Counted from the stretch's first letter, positions 35,016 through 47,714 are shown. The stretch is DNA of 64,000 nt from Acanthacorydalis orientalis (GCA_034766995.1 CM068316.1:11550000-11613999), one strand, 5' to 3'. Notes: generated from the sequence alone by a model not told the origin. A program made the numbers and translations.

Positions 35016-36458
35016 CGTGAATAGCCACAGTATCAAAACTAAATTGTGGCATCTTATAACCTCTCAAAGTAATTAAATTGCATGATACTGGTAATTATCC
35101 ATTTACCAAATAATTATTTTGTGAACCATTTTACACTCCGCATCGTTATATTCAGTTCAGAATTCATGATTGAACTAATTAATTACTCATAAGTGTATCA
35201 TTATATTTGATTCTATGCTCTGTACCGATTTAAAAGCGAAGAACACTTTATAGTAATTAAAACAAAACAAAATATTACAGAACGTAAATAAAAAGTAAGT
35301 AATTGAAAATAAGTGCAGAAATTTTCATAAAACAAGCCATTTTTTAAATAAATGAAAAATATCTACACCAGTAAATAAAAATATCATATTAGAATTGCAC
35401 AACGACAGAAGAAATATCGTCGTTAGTTCGTTGTAGAATTAGAATTAGTCTAGCGATTTGTATAGTTCTTTTTTATGTTTGTTGCAAAGAACTTTTTTTT
35501 TTATTTTTCAGGCATTAAATTCTTTATTTCCATATATATATATCCATATCCATACACATCATACATACACACACTGCAAAGTGTGCTGAACTGTGTGTGT
35601 GTAGCTTCTCCATTAGAGTCCGTTTGAAATGAATTAGACTTGCATATACATATATCCTAAAAAATCAATTAGATGTAATTGGAATTTAATATATGTAGTT
35701 TATTTTTTCTATAAAAACCCACATCTGTTCTTTCAATGAAGATACAGAAAAACATCGTTCGTTCATTATAAAAAGACAAATATAATTTAAAAATACGTCC
35801 ATTACGAAATTGCTTTCCCATCGTCGTATTTTCGTTGGTTTTATAGTTTTCCGAATAAATATTTATCTTGTAATAACTCAACGTCCATTACAACGAACAT
35901 TCTTCAAAACTGTTTATGTGAACTATTTTTTCCTGTTTTCAACCGGTGTCTTTAATTCGTGTGTTTTGCAAGAGATTTTTATGCGTACGTCGACCTGCGA
36001 ACGACGATTATCAGTCAAATAAATATCGATTATATACTGAAAGACATTTTGTACCTTTTATATTTTTCAAGGCGTTCACATTTCTACATTTAGGTATATT
36101 TTTAACCACAGAAATGATAAAAAAAAACAATAATTTTTTATTCAGTATTAAAAGAAAAATATGAAACTGCAATAATCCGAAAACAAAAGTTTCAGTTCTA
36201 TTATAAATGTAGTTTATTCGGTTGATTTTGTGGTATTGTTAATGCGTAATGCGTACACATACTTTTATCAAAAACATTAACATCACCTAACCCCAATTAC
36301 TACACAAATCACCTATTAACAAGTGCTAAACATCAATAAAATTATCACTCATTTACGAGATTAACCAACTCATTTCTGACCAAACGTAATTCACATTCAC
36401 AATGTATATTGTTATAAACTATTATGTGATTTTCAAAAATTAAAATCGAAATATTGCA

Positions 36459-36522
36459 TGAATATATATATATATATGTATATATAATATGTGTGTGGGT
36501 GTATTTATATATATATATATAG

Positions 36523-36555
<33 letters not shown>
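36459..36555. repeat. Interrupted (TA)n / (TG)n microsatellite
   Basis: Several short TA runs with gtgtgtgggtg and ggtgtg interruptions. Confidence 0.85.
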
Positions 36556-36558
<3 letters not shown>

Positions 36559-36784
36559 ATACATTTACACCCACATACATACATAAAAACATGTAATATA
36601 CATATAAAGGGCAAGTCTAGAAGAGTAAACATGCGTTTCTGAAAACAACATTTTGTAGACAAACATCAAGAATTTTAAAAAGTGAATTATAAAAAATCTA
36701 AGAATATCATTTTTCTCTTGAAAGGTATAATATTTTAAAATAAAAAAATGGCTATTTTCTTACAACATGAAAATTAGTATACAC

Positions 36785-37476
36785 CAGTGGTATCACACAC
36801 GCGGTCCACGGCCTAAAGCTTGAAGTTGATTTTATTGAAACAATAAAACAAAACGACTAAAATATTAAAATAATAATAATGAAAAGTAACATCCAAATGG
36901 AATTGATTGACATTCAGTGCAACACGGTGCTAAAAAAAAGTATAATGCAGTTTGTATTCTAGATTTTTATTTGAATTTACCAGAACATTTTATTGACGTG
37001 CTTGTATGTTTGTACCAAGAATCAGGACAATGTTTTTTAATGCATACACCTATATGAACAATTATTTCCGTTTTAAAGACTAATAACGTTTCACACGGGT
37101 CAAGATTCACAAATGAACATTTAACATCTATAGTAAAAATATCATTATCACAAAAAATTACACCCGGCATTTATAAAATAGTTTCTTCCAAAAGATGCCA
37201 AGTTTCTAGTCAAAATATATTTTTTTTAATTTCTCTAATTTAACGTTTTGATAATAATACTGAAATTAGTGTATTTTTGTTTAATTTGTTATAAATTCAT
37301 TAAAGAAAAAATGAATAATGTAAAATTTAAATTAATTATTTTTGAATATAAATAGAAAACCTTTTTTTTCTCTTGCTAAATTTATTTTTGGGTAATTTTT
37401 TTTTTTGGCCTGCGGCCCACAATCTCTTAAAATGAATTTGATTGCCCGTGTTCGTATATGAGTTTAATACTACTGC
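36785..37476. mobile_element. Non-autonomous hAT element, copy 1
   Basis: Starts CAGTGGTATCACACACGCGG. The other end, read on the minus strand, is CAGTAGTATTAAACTCATAT then ACGAACACGGGC. This is the CAGTGGTGTCAAACTC-type hAT end. It is flanked by near-identical 8-bp direct repeats, gtatacac (36777-36784) and ctatacac (37477-37484), as expected for hAT insertion. A ggcctgcggcccac block precedes the right end. There is no transposase frame inside. Confidence 0.85.
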
Positions 37477-38448
37477 CTATACACCGTTAAGAATTTACCT
37501 ACAAGAATACTTTTCTTCATTATCGGATAAATATATAAAAATATTAAATGCTGTTTAAATATTCAGCCAGTGACCAAGCTTAGTTGATGGAGAAATATGT
37601 AAAACATGCGTAAATGTATAAAATTGTTAAAGAATTAGTTTACTATTTATCTTTACTAAACACGCGCTATTGAGAATATATAATTACTATCACTGGTAGA
37701 AAACTTAAAAAGTAGAAACAGCATCGACTCTTATGTCTTTACCACTTATCATGTTTCCCCTATATACATGTATTATATACATACTTATAATGATTCAGTA
37801 TGATTATTGTCATATTATTATAATTTAAAACTTGTCATTTTATTCACAACTGTATAAAAAATAATTTACAACTATGAAAGCTCTATCTCCCTCTTAAAAA
37901 AGTAGTATACTTTACTTTCACATACTTTTCCTTTTTAAAGCGTTGTCTGTACCATTGTACTAATTTTCTTGTCTTTTCATTATATTTTTTGGGTTACAGT
38001 TCTATTCTTTTTTCAGTCAAGTCTGCATTGTCTTTTACTAGATGTTCTTCACTTCCTTTTAACCTACATAGACGACAGCTTTATTCTATTATAATATCTC
38101 TGTTTGCTGAGATAATCTTTGTATCACATTTATTTGCCCATACTGAATATTTGTTTGTATCTTCTGTCCTTCATGTTTCAAATATTTATAGATTTGATAT
38201 TATTTAAAAAGAATTCTAGGCCTTTTTATTTTATATCTTATCATTTTTTTCGTCTCAATCTTTCATGTTTTTTTTTTAAAAAAATATCTTTGCTATTACT
38301 TATTTTCAAATATATTTGATTTTTTAAAAAGGAAAACATTTCTTCTATTTACTTTCTAACATACTTCTATAATTTTAAAAGTAAAGCTTTGCCAATTTTC
38401 GGATATGATCTTTTATTTTTATTTGTTTTATTTCAAGTAGTATTCTTT

Positions 38449-38744
38449 TAACTAGTATATAACGCGTCAGAATTGACGAGAAAATAGGAAGAAACATTGA
38501 CAAAAAAACTGTTGGTTTTTACAAACATAATTTATTAAAACATAAAAAATACCCAAGAACGAAACTTAATGAATTAAACTTGAAACCATTGTGAAAATTT
38601 CCTTATACACCACATTCACTAGATGGTGGCATACGGCCACGTTGCGGACAAAGTGACAAGAAATGTGGTGTTTATTATTAAGATTCGGTGTTAATTTAAT
38701 TATGCTCGAAATTTACTTATAACATTTACTGTCGATTGACTCTA
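38449..38744. repeat. Dispersed repeat R1, copy 2
   Basis: Second copy of the repeat at 46-300, in the same orientation. It includes the block gaacgaaacttaatgaatta at about 38555-38574. It abuts the piggyBac-like MITE beginning at the TTAA at 38745, so that element may have inserted into or beside it. Confidence 0.6.
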
Positions 38745-39444
38745 TTAACTTTTTGAAGCCGGGCGTGGATCTAGATCCACTATATCAATGGATTATATGG
38801 AATTAATTATTAATGGAATATATCAATGGATTCCTAGGAGTCCATTGATATATTCCGAAGAAATTATGGTCTCAGCGCTATCTTTTGGATGATATATTTA
38901 AAGGTCACTAATCTATTTCTAATGAGACAAAATTTATAACTTTCTTTTATTAAAAAAATTACGGTCGTCCAAAAATCCAAAAAATCGCGGTTTTTCACTT
39001 GAAAATCTATAAAAACTGTAAACTTGAGAATTGAGTTGAATAATATTTTTTTTTCAAAAGTTCGTCATTTGAAGAAAGCATATAAAGTCCAGATACATGA
39101 TGTGACCGTTGTGAAACCGTTTTGTGTACACTTGATTGTTTCAAACTTTTTCATACTCAACAGTAATGTTATTTCTGCAAATTTTGAATTGTAATCAGTT
39201 TTTTCGCTTACAATTGTATGTTTCCAATCAAGAGATTTGTTTCCCCGAATATCATCAATGATTTTCTACGATATATCAGATAGATGTGAAATTTCTAATG
39301 GGTAATCTGAATTAACATATTTTTTCTTGTAACCAACAAATTTGCAATTTTTATTTTGTCAAGATGAAAGAATGCCCGATTAATCGAAAAAAATCATTAA
39401 AAAAATTTAACATCCTTTTCTCTTCCCCGGCTCCAAAATGTTAA
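38745..39444. mobile_element. piggyBac-like MITE
   Basis: Bounded by TTAA at 38745-38748 and 39441-39444. The left end after TTAA is CTTTTTGAAGCCGGGCGTGG. The right end on the minus strand is CATTTTGGAGCCGGGGAAG. These match as inverted repeats, and TTAA target sites are the mark of piggyBac transposases. The interior (about 690 bp) has no transposase frame and carries a strong hairpin at 38815-38856. Confidence 0.75.
38815..38856. other. Perfect 16-bp hairpin inside the piggyBac-like MITE
   Basis: ggaatatatcaatgga (38815-38830) pairs perfectly with tccattgatatattcc (38841-38856) around the loop ttcctaggag. A further tatatcaatggat copy lies just upstream at about 38781. Confidence 0.85.
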
Positions 39445-39499
39445 ATGTCTATTTTTTTAACTCCTCGTGTTTATATCCCGTACGATAATACAATAATAA

Positions 39500-39705
39500 T
39501 AATACACTGCGATGTCTTGACAGCCTATATCCTTTTGAAATATCTGAATGTATGTTCTCTCTACAAGAGACAGTCGATAATATTTACCTAAAGATGGTAT
39601 ACGTACCGAAATTAGTAATAGAGAACATGCACTTATTAGATAAACCGAAAAGATGAAAGCACTGCCGGTTTCACTGATATAAAAATATACAATTAGAATA
39701 ATAGC
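39500..39705. repeat. Foldback repeat family M2, copy
   Basis: Contains acctaaagatggtatacgta, ccgaaattagtaatagagaa, catgcacttattagataaac, cgaaaagatgaaagc and tataaaaatatacaatta. The left portion (cgatgtcttgacagcctata, tgttctctctacaagagaca) is a diverged facing arm. Confidence 0.55.
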
Positions 39706-40002
39706 AATACGCTCAATTTTATCTTCAAATATTTAATAGAAAAATTACTGTGAAATAAGAGAAGAAATCTTCCAAGATATATAGTTATGTGAAAATACGT
39801 TTGAGTAATATTAAGCATCTGAATTAATATCGTGTATTTTGTATAGTAAAAATAAATAAGTACATAAATAATATAAACTGGAAAGAAAAAAATCAGATCG
39901 TATACCGTTTCATTTTCAGCACAAAAACTTGAAAAATGTTATCAAAAAACGACACTTGAAAGTGTTAATTACCAATTTTTAATAAGCGTAAAAATATAAA
40001 TT

Positions 40003-40009
<7 letters not shown>

Positions 40010-40043
<34 letters not shown>
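40010..40043. repeat. (TA)n microsatellite
   Basis: TA run of 34 bp. Confidence 0.93.
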
Positions 40044-40047
<4 letters not shown>

Positions 40048-41287
40048 GTAACAAAAAAATCTACTAGCCTCACTTATAAAAGAGAAAAGATTGATACAAG
40101 TCATTAAATATTCGTTTTCAGTGTAAAAATTTTATAACTTTTTTCAAAAGCTGCTACTAGTAATAAATTGTTCTACTTATATATAACTCAGTCTGATATC
40201 ACTCAGTACATAACTAACAATAAAAAGAAATCTTTCCCCTAATACGGAGGAACTGATAATTACGTCCCATGGGAATATCAATATTACTTGTACATCATAT
40301 CTAATTTAAGCGTCATGTCATCACTATATAATTTCCATTCACGGCAATGGAGCTACAATCGAGACGAAAGCGTCGCGCTATAGATACAGCTTCAAATCCC
40401 GCATCAAGTTTCTAATTAGTATTTTCTGTATTGTAAGTATGATTCCACGACGCAGTATTTCTTCCCGTTTTATTTACATTTACACTGTCTTGAATACGTG
40501 TGTAATTCGATGCGCGGCAAGAGATTTACTGAGAAAATAACGTTTAAGTCGATTTTTAAAAACGGAATCTTACAAGAGTCTGAAATTATATATGTCATAT
40601 TGTTTTTCCATCATTTAATTTCGTGTCGAATCGATATATAACCGTTTTTTTCCGAGATTAACGAACTAGTTATTTATTTCATCTACTGACATGTCTCTGA
40701 TTTACAAAAGTTTTGTACTTGATTTGAAAAATGTTTGAATAATAACAATGTATCATGTTAATAAACTGTCTAGGGTAAATCAGTGTTGATAGCAGAGATT
40801 CTCTTCAAAACAAATCTAGAATCTATCACATGTTCTTCAAGTTATTCCTTTAATGAAGACAGATACAATAAAAGGAAAAATGATTTAAAAATTCAAAACT
40901 AGTTTATTCCTTGTCCTTACACCTTGTCGAAAATATTAATATGTCGTAATGTGTTATATATGTCGAAATTTATAATTTTCTGTTACAATTTCATTATCTT
41001 TTGTAATTGGATGGCTTTTACTCCTTTCTCATACACGCAAATAGCAAGCACTAAGGATGGTTTGCACAAACGTTTTTGTCGCCACAAAATGTGGGCTAAA
41101 GCTAAAAACACATTAGTTCATACCAGCGCACTCGAGATTTAATCTGAGGGAGGTGAGTTGATTACAGATAAAATATTTTTTTTAATGTGAATTCAATAAA
41201 ATTCATTAGGTGATTATAAAAATTTCTTTAAAGAATAAAGTCAAGTTTTCTTTTCTTTTCACAAAGCTCTTGAATTACTTCAGTTAT

Positions 41288-41372
41288 GGTTACATTAATC
41301 TTTCTGTGTACACATAGGGGATATTGATAGGGGATTACATTAATCTCTTTCTGTGTATATAGGTGCTTTGGA
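41288..41372. repeat. Tandem duplication of about 45 bp
   Basis: gttacattaatctttctgtg then tacacatagggga is followed by gattacattaatctctttct then gtgtatataggtg. This is a direct duplication just upstream of the Jockey fragment. Confidence 0.6.
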
Positions 41373-41559
41373 GGTGCCATGGCCCCTTGGCTCCCCCCTT
41401 CATAGGTGCGCTATCGGTTAATACATATGTTTGTATGGATTCCATATGAATGAAAGTACAGACAAGAATGTGTTTCCCATTCTGAAGCCACATACAAAAT
41501 TGTGGTGTTACAAGAACTCATATGATCATCTCTTGGATCGAGATTTTCGCTAAGAAGTG

Positions 41560-42530
41560 GCGTAACTTTTCGTAGCTTTCAAGGAGGTGTTGTTAAATTG
41601 GTGTTATATGCTAACGATACCACCATTTACATCACAGGAAGAACCGTCAAGGACAACGGGCCTAAGTTCCAGGGCGCCTTTGACGAAATCGCCGAATTCT
41701 ACCAAAGATGGAAAATCAAGATCAACGCGGCGAAGACAGAAGCCATTATTTTCCACCGTGGCAAGAAAAGAGACCCATGGCGACTGGAAATAAACTGAGC
41801 AACCATACTTGGAGGGACTCTGTCAAATATCTGAGTGTGCACATGAACAGGCAGCTCAGGTACAACGAGCATGTCGCATGTGCTCGTAAAAAAGCGTACG
41901 CTTCCCTGACCATGTTGTACCCTTTAATGGTCATGAAGAACGGCTTGACTAGAAAATAAACTGATTATTTACAAGATGATGATCGTGTCAACCTTCATGT
42001 ACGCTTCTCCGATATGGAGGAACACCTCCAAGACAAATATCCTTATCCTGCAGATAGTTCAAAGTAAGATCCTGAAGATGGCGATGGACAATCCAAGAGA
42101 TTACCCCACGTAACGACTTTACAACGAGGCAGATATAAAGACGATTGTACAATATATAAATATGAGCTGTATTTTTTTACACGAAGACTTTCGACAGCGA
42201 AATATCAGAACAGCTCGGTACGGCAAGGGTAATGCCACTTCACAAAAAGATCGGCCGGAGCCGTCGAAAGAACAAATGTATGCAGCCAATTATACTTTGA
42301 CGAGCCACGAATATCGTTACCAATGGTATGATGGCGACTGGCGAGGACATTAAAGAGCATGGGGTGGAAAGGGGATACTCCAAGGAGAGGACGTATATTA
42401 GTAACCATTATTATGTTGGTTTTTTAAAAGTTTTCTCACATTCCACGAATCAGGCACCGCATTCATACACTGACGACACACAATATGAGGACAGAGACTG
42501 GTTTCGAGGAAACCCTATCTCCGAGGAATG
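41560..42530 (+). pseudogene. Jockey-type non-LTR retrotransposon relic (reverse transcriptase 3' half)
   Basis: The first frame reads KLVLYANDTTIYITGRTVKD, FQGAFDEIAEFYQRWKIKIN and AAKTEAIIFHRGKK. This is the reverse transcriptase palm and thumb region (family YADD box, NxxKTxxxxF motif). Near 41790 the frame changes and reads WRDSVKYLSVHMNRQLRYNE, HVACARKKAYASLTMLYPL. A further shift gives MYASPIWRNTSKTNILILQI, VQSKILKMAMDNPRDYP, then EADIKTIVQYINM and TKTFDSEISEQLG. The catalytic box is YAND instead of YADD. The endonuclease and first half of the polymerase are absent, so it is 5'-truncated, as is usual for such elements. The 3' end is uncertain: recognisable coding fades by about 42350. 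Confidence 0.85.
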
Positions 42531-43779
42531 ATCAAATATAAAAAGACACTAACACAATGATTCACACTTCTTTAAAATTTGCCAAAAAAAAAAATTCATA
42601 GCCTCCCTTCTAATTGAATCTTTTCTCGTAGTTCAGCAAACAGAGTTTATATGTATAAAGTACTTGCTTACTGATCTGATAATTTTAATTTTATATTTGT
42701 AATCGTTTATATTGATACAAGATGGAGATACTAAGTCTTTAACGAAATTATCCCCATTGTGGATACTCATTAAATGATAAACTAGTGTTACAAGATGTAT
42801 TTTTTTTACAAAATGAATTCATTCTAGTTATTTATCATAAATGTGTTGTGTAGTTATGTTTTAAAAGTCATCAAAATTTATTTTTGAATATTTTGTCTTT
42901 TTTGGAGTTATATTAACAAATTGGTTTCAAAATCCTGTTATAATAAATGACTCATAAATGAATTATTTAGTTTGTAAAATAAAAAATATTTCTTTATATA
43001 ATTGTCGTTTAAACGATGTGTTTTTTAAGTATTTAAAGAAAGGTTTTCCTTGTTAGATTTACTTTTACTCCTCATCATTTACTAATGTAAAAAAAAAACA
43101 ACTAATGTTCATTTTGTCATGTGTAAAAAATAATTGGTGTTAAAAAGTTAATAAATTTGAAGGAAAATCCGAGAAAAGCATCCTTCCTGTAAAGAAAACA
43201 TTTTTTTCATCATCATAAAAATTAAATCGCCTTTTCGTGTACAGAATAAATCAGATAATTTATATTTTCCTGGTATGTTAATTGAATAAAGAACATTAAT
43301 TCTCTCTCTCTCTCTTATAAAAATTCTTTAAACAAATTTACAATACATTTTTTAAGATTGATATATTAACAAATGAGTTTTTTATGTGTTGCAAGCAAGT
43401 CGATTAATTAAAACTCGATCAATTAAAACTGTTGCGGGAAAAAGTTTTTCCACGTCATTTACTTAAAAGAAATAACAAAACAACATAAATCGTCGTTCAC
43501 GCTACCAACTTAAAGGTCACAAGTCGTGACCAAATAATAAATAAACAGGCTAACTTTAGCACGAATATCTAGCACCATCTGCTGTATTAATAACACTTGT
43601 ATACTTCGGCGAACTGTTTTTCCAGGGATAGTTAAAGAGCCATCAACCGGAAAAAATATTTTTTTAACGTATTAAAAAACCGACACATCCTCTCTCGTTC
43701 GATTCTGACAGAAATGTAATAAATGTATCGGTGATATTTTTTTTATTGCAAAGTTTACGGAAGTTTAGATGAGTCAGGA

Positions 43780-43783
<4 letters not shown>

Positions 43784-43840
<57 letters not shown>

Positions 43841-43855
43841 CATATATACATACAT
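43784..43855. repeat. (TA)n microsatellite with TACA tail
   Basis: TA run to 43836 followed by catacatatatacatacata. Confidence 0.97.
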
Positions 43856-44219
43856 AATTATAGAATAATATATTTGCAGTTACTTTGATCTTAAATTGGT
43901 AAATAGTAAAATGAACGACTGATTTTAATTAAAATGGGAAATTATATTGCAATTTTTTACGTATTAAATATGCAACAAGTAATTAAAATAGATTAAATTC
44001 AAACACTAGGAAACGGGACAAGTTTGTTTAAAAAGCACTTGAAAATTTTTATTTTCGTCAGAAGTTAGAGTGGTAGGCAAACATCGCTATTGTGTACGGC
44101 ATGAGTGGAAAAACGGAAAGCATGGGACTGTCTGCTACTGAGATTTTTATCTGGTCATACAAATGCTTTCAACATCTAATGTAATTCAGATATATTTGTT
44201 TCTTTTCTATTACTATTTC

Positions 44220-44221
<2 letters not shown>

Positions 44222-44289
<68 letters not shown>
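44222..44289. repeat. (TA)n microsatellite
   Basis: TA run of 68 bp, about 80 bp before the mariner at 44368. Confidence 0.97.
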
Positions 44290-44293
<4 letters not shown>

Positions 44294-44367
44294 TGTATGT
44301 ATGCACACACATACAGTATCAAAAAATGAAGGGAATTGAAAAGATATTTAAGTAATTTTTTTCATTA

Positions 44368-45490
44368 TACGAGGAGGTTTCAAAAAAATCGTAGAAGTGA
44401 ATAGAAAGATAATAGTTAGGGCAGTAGAACTTTTTTTATTTTTCAACGTAATCTCCCTTAAGGTCAATGCATTTCATCCAATATTAATCGAGTCCCATTA
44501 TGCCGGTGTTAAAATGTGATTTCTCAACTTCTTGGAAATAGTTGTCTACTTCGGCTGTTACCTCCTCATCTATGTAGGGAATGTTTTAGTTCTAGAAAGA
44601 GAGAAGAAGTCTGAAGGGGTTAGGTTTTGTGAAGGTGGGACATGAGGAACCAATTCGAAGCCAAGGGATTGTATTTTGGCGGATGTTTGTATCTATGAAT
44701 GAATCGGAGCGTTGTCGTGATGAATCAGGATTTTTTTACGATGTGTTCTGTGTCATTTTTTATCAATGGTGGCTTATAACTTCTCCAGGAGGGTAGAGTA
44801 AAAAGCACTGTTGATTGTATTTCCCTTTTTCAAATTATCCACCAACAAAATTCCCAGCGCATCGCAAAAAACTGAAACCATAACTTTGCCTACCAATAGA
44901 CCAGCTTTGAATTTCTTTGGTGGCCTATCTCCTCTCTTAGTCCACTGTTTCAGTTGCTCTTTTGACTCTGGTATGTGGTGATAAATCCAAATCTCATCAC
45001 TGATCACAAACCGACGTAAAAAAAGTATTTATTACGCTACATTATGGCTAAGCAATCTTTTGAAATTTGGTATCGTGTGCGTTTTTGGTCCACAGTCAGC
45101 ATTCGCAGCATCCATCTCGCCGACATTTTTGACATGCCCAAATCCCAATTAAAATGGAACGTGCGTTGCCAGTCGATATATCCAAAGCCTCTGCTATTTC
45201 GTACACCTTCACTCGCCGGTCACTCACTCAACATTATTTCGTGCAGTTTGTCAATTTCTTCTGCGGTAACTGACGTTGAAGGCCTGCCACTGCTCAATAG
45301 ATGTTCTGCCTTTTCTAAATTTATCAGCCAATTTTGACACTATAACATACGTTGGGGAGAAGTTAGCGTACACACTACGCATCTTTTCAAAAATACTGGG
45401 GGCATTCATACCATCCAAAACTAAAAATTCGATAACCGCACGATATTTAAATTTATCCATTTCACAAAAATAGAAAAATACTTCTTATTT
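44368..45490 (-). mobile_element. Mariner element, nearly full-length transposase relic
   Basis: The transposase is on the minus strand, from ATG at 45460 (MDKFKYRAVIEFLVLDGM, then KLADKFRKGRTSIEQ) to a stop at about 44436 (CIDLKGDYVEK). In between, ISDEIWIYHHIPESKEQLKQ carries the first catalytic region, with the family's GDETW reduced to SDEIW. LVGKVMVSVFCDALGILLVD covers the second. HHDNAP and FELVPH...TPSDFF cover the third. Total length (1025 bp) is close to a 342-codon enzyme but has stops and frameshifts. The left end begins tacgaggaggtttcaaaaaa; the right end is not found and a TA array starts at 45524, so the 5' end was probably lost. Confidence 0.85.
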
Positions 45491-45520
45491 AGATTGATGT
45501 CAAAGATAAAGTAATAGACG

Positions 45521-45523
<3 letters not shown>

Positions 45524-45588
<65 letters not shown>

Positions 45589-45632
45589 GTATATATATAT
45601 ATGTATACATACATACATACATACATACATAT
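45524..45632. repeat. (TA)n microsatellite with TACA tail
   Basis: TA run with tgta interruptions to about 45604, then a TACA run. Confidence 0.97.
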
Positions 45633-46651
45633 ATTTAATGTTTCTTTAAAAACATGTTCGTCATCTCTTTATTTTTACTTTGATAAATCGTATAAAATAT
45701 TTCAAAGGCCCGTTTTTGTTATTCATGTATACTAATTAGAAATTGTTGGAAATATAAACAAACCTTTTTCAAATAATAAGATATTTCTTATTTCACGTTT
45801 GAATCTGTAAACCCGTTGTAGTTATTAATTAAAAGTTATGTTTGTTTTTTTTTATAATATACACACTCCAATTATTTGAATACAAATTCGAGTATGTAAA
45901 TTTATGCGTCAGGATTTTTTATTATTGCGAACTGAAGTTTTTGAATGTTAACGTTTGTTAGCATTTAGAATAATTGTTTTATGTAATTAAATCGCTTTTT
46001 TTATTAAGAATGTTGTTTTTTTATTTCACTCCGAGAACATATTTTTTTAATTTATTTTTGGATAATACAAATGCGTTTCAATAAGAACACATTCATTTTT
46101 AAATGATATATTTTTTGAATCCAGAGGCGGATTTAGAAGTATGCGTGCTATCTGAAAAATTTAGAAACTTCAAAGTTTAATAAAACAAAAAGTAACATTT
46201 TAATTATGTTTTTTAGTGATTTAGAGCGTCAGTAAAATTGCATATTTCTTAAGTCAGATACATATTATTCCTAATCATCATACTTATTAAACTTATTTAC
46301 TTAATTAAAAATCTCTAAAAGTAGCTAATTGCACGGTCCTCAAACTATAAGTCCATCTCTGACTGATGTTGCACTATTATTCTCATTAGTAAAAATAAAT
46401 CTTTATTCATTTCTATTACAGATTTTATTATACTAAACATGTGAATCTGTAGTAATCAAATATATCATAAAATTAGCTCCTAGCTAATACCTTATTACAT
46501 ATTTTCTTTTATTTTGTTAATTCAAATTACTAAGATGATTAAATGTTTACAATCTATTTTAAAATTGTATAGTAAGGAAAATATAAAAAAAATGTGTATT
46601 GTTATAGTTAGAACTCATATAAGAGTTATTAATACAAGTTTTCTATTTCAG

Positions 46652-46847
46652 TTCAATTTCGTTGGAAAATTACTTGGACCAAAAGGAAATTCAATGAAAC
46701 GCCTTCAAGAAGAAACCATGTGCAAAATGGCAGTACTAGGTCGTGGATCAATGAAAGATCGTGCTAAAGAAGAAGAATTACGTAACAGTTTGGACCCCAA
46801 ATACGCTCATTTAAGTGACGATTTGCACGTTGAAATTAGTGCGTTAG
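46652..46847 (+). CDS. qkr58E-like: STAR/KH RNA-binding protein, internal exon B (KH core with GPKG loop)
   Basis: Central KH-domain exon of the same gene, 65 codons plus one base. The acceptor is ttcag at 46651 and the donor gttagt begins at 46848. It opens with [19 protein letters not shown], which holds the GPKG loop that contacts RNA in KH domains. It continues with [18 protein letters not shown], an acidic EEEL segment, and [19 protein letters not shown]. The long variable loop between KH strands is typical of the STAR (maxi-KH) class. All expected core positions are present with no stop or frameshift. Its base composition is clearly less AT-rich than the flanking introns. It sits 29,390 bp downstream of exon A, so splicing must bridge a transposon-filled intron. 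Confidence 0.95.
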
Positions 46848-47714
46848 GTTAGTATGTGTATTTTTCTTTTTATATGTTTAAAAGTAATAAGTAATTTTAA
46901 AAGCTTAAAATTATTACATTGCGGAAAAAGTGTTCTAAGTAATACATGTGTAGACCTTTTAGCGACTGGTGTTGGATTTTGAATCTGGTTTTAATTTTAA
47001 TACTTGTTTTTAAACATTCAGATTTATTTAACTTAAAATAAAATGAAAAAATCTGAAGAATTTTCTCTCTGAAAATAAGTTTTCCATTATAAAGTTTCTC
47101 AAATAAAATCTATAATTTAAAATTTAATACATTTTAAAAAAGAAACACCTGATACAAACTTCAGAGTTATTTTAATGTGGTTCTCACTGGAAAATCTATG
47201 AAACATCTTGTAAGATCATAATTTTTTAAATCTATTGTATTTTAACCTTTAGAATACAACTGTTTTTGTTTTGATTGATTTCGGTAAATGGCAATTAATT
47301 GCATTAATGAGTAGTTAAAATTGATCAGAATTATTATCCAAGATTTTTTCGACGTCTTGGGCAAAAGATATAGTCCTAGGAACTTTTGTCCCATCATTAT
47401 TTTATAGGGGGGTCACTGTGTAAAGTATTTTTCCGACAGGAATTTTTGAAAATCGCTGTGACATATGTATCCCATTAGTATCGAAAGGGCTAAAAGCTTC
47501 TTACCTCTCTTATTGTATTTATTAATTTAATTCAATTAAGATTGATGTATTTTCTCAGTCAAGATTCTTTTATATATGTATATGACCCCTTTCTCTCTGA
47601 GAATATCACATATGATGTACTTTTAACGTTTGATACTAAGATATTTTGCGTTCGAATTAAAGTGTGACTCGAACGCGAGTGTGCAGAAAGGAGGAATTTG
47701 CTTTTATTTTGTGT

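Larger units (their letters stand above)
17262..46651 (+). other. Giant intron between exons A and B (29.4 kb)
   Basis: Bounded by a good donor (gtaagc) and acceptor (ttctatttcag), and joining two exons that together restore the KH domain in phase 0. It carries most of the mobile DNA in the window, listed separately. I see no gene in 17270-20660, 21170-22900, 24330-25430, 29690-31590, 31860-33400, 35020-36780, 37480-38440, 39710-41280 or 42540-44220; these are AT-rich with scattered microsatellites. The interval 32597-32765 stands out as a CpG-containing island. Confidence 0.85.

Noticed and set aside
40924..41142. 72-codon frame ending before the Jockey fragment
   Set aside because: Considered as upstream retroelement coding sequence, but no match to endonuclease or gag motifs and no continuity with the reverse transcriptase frame.
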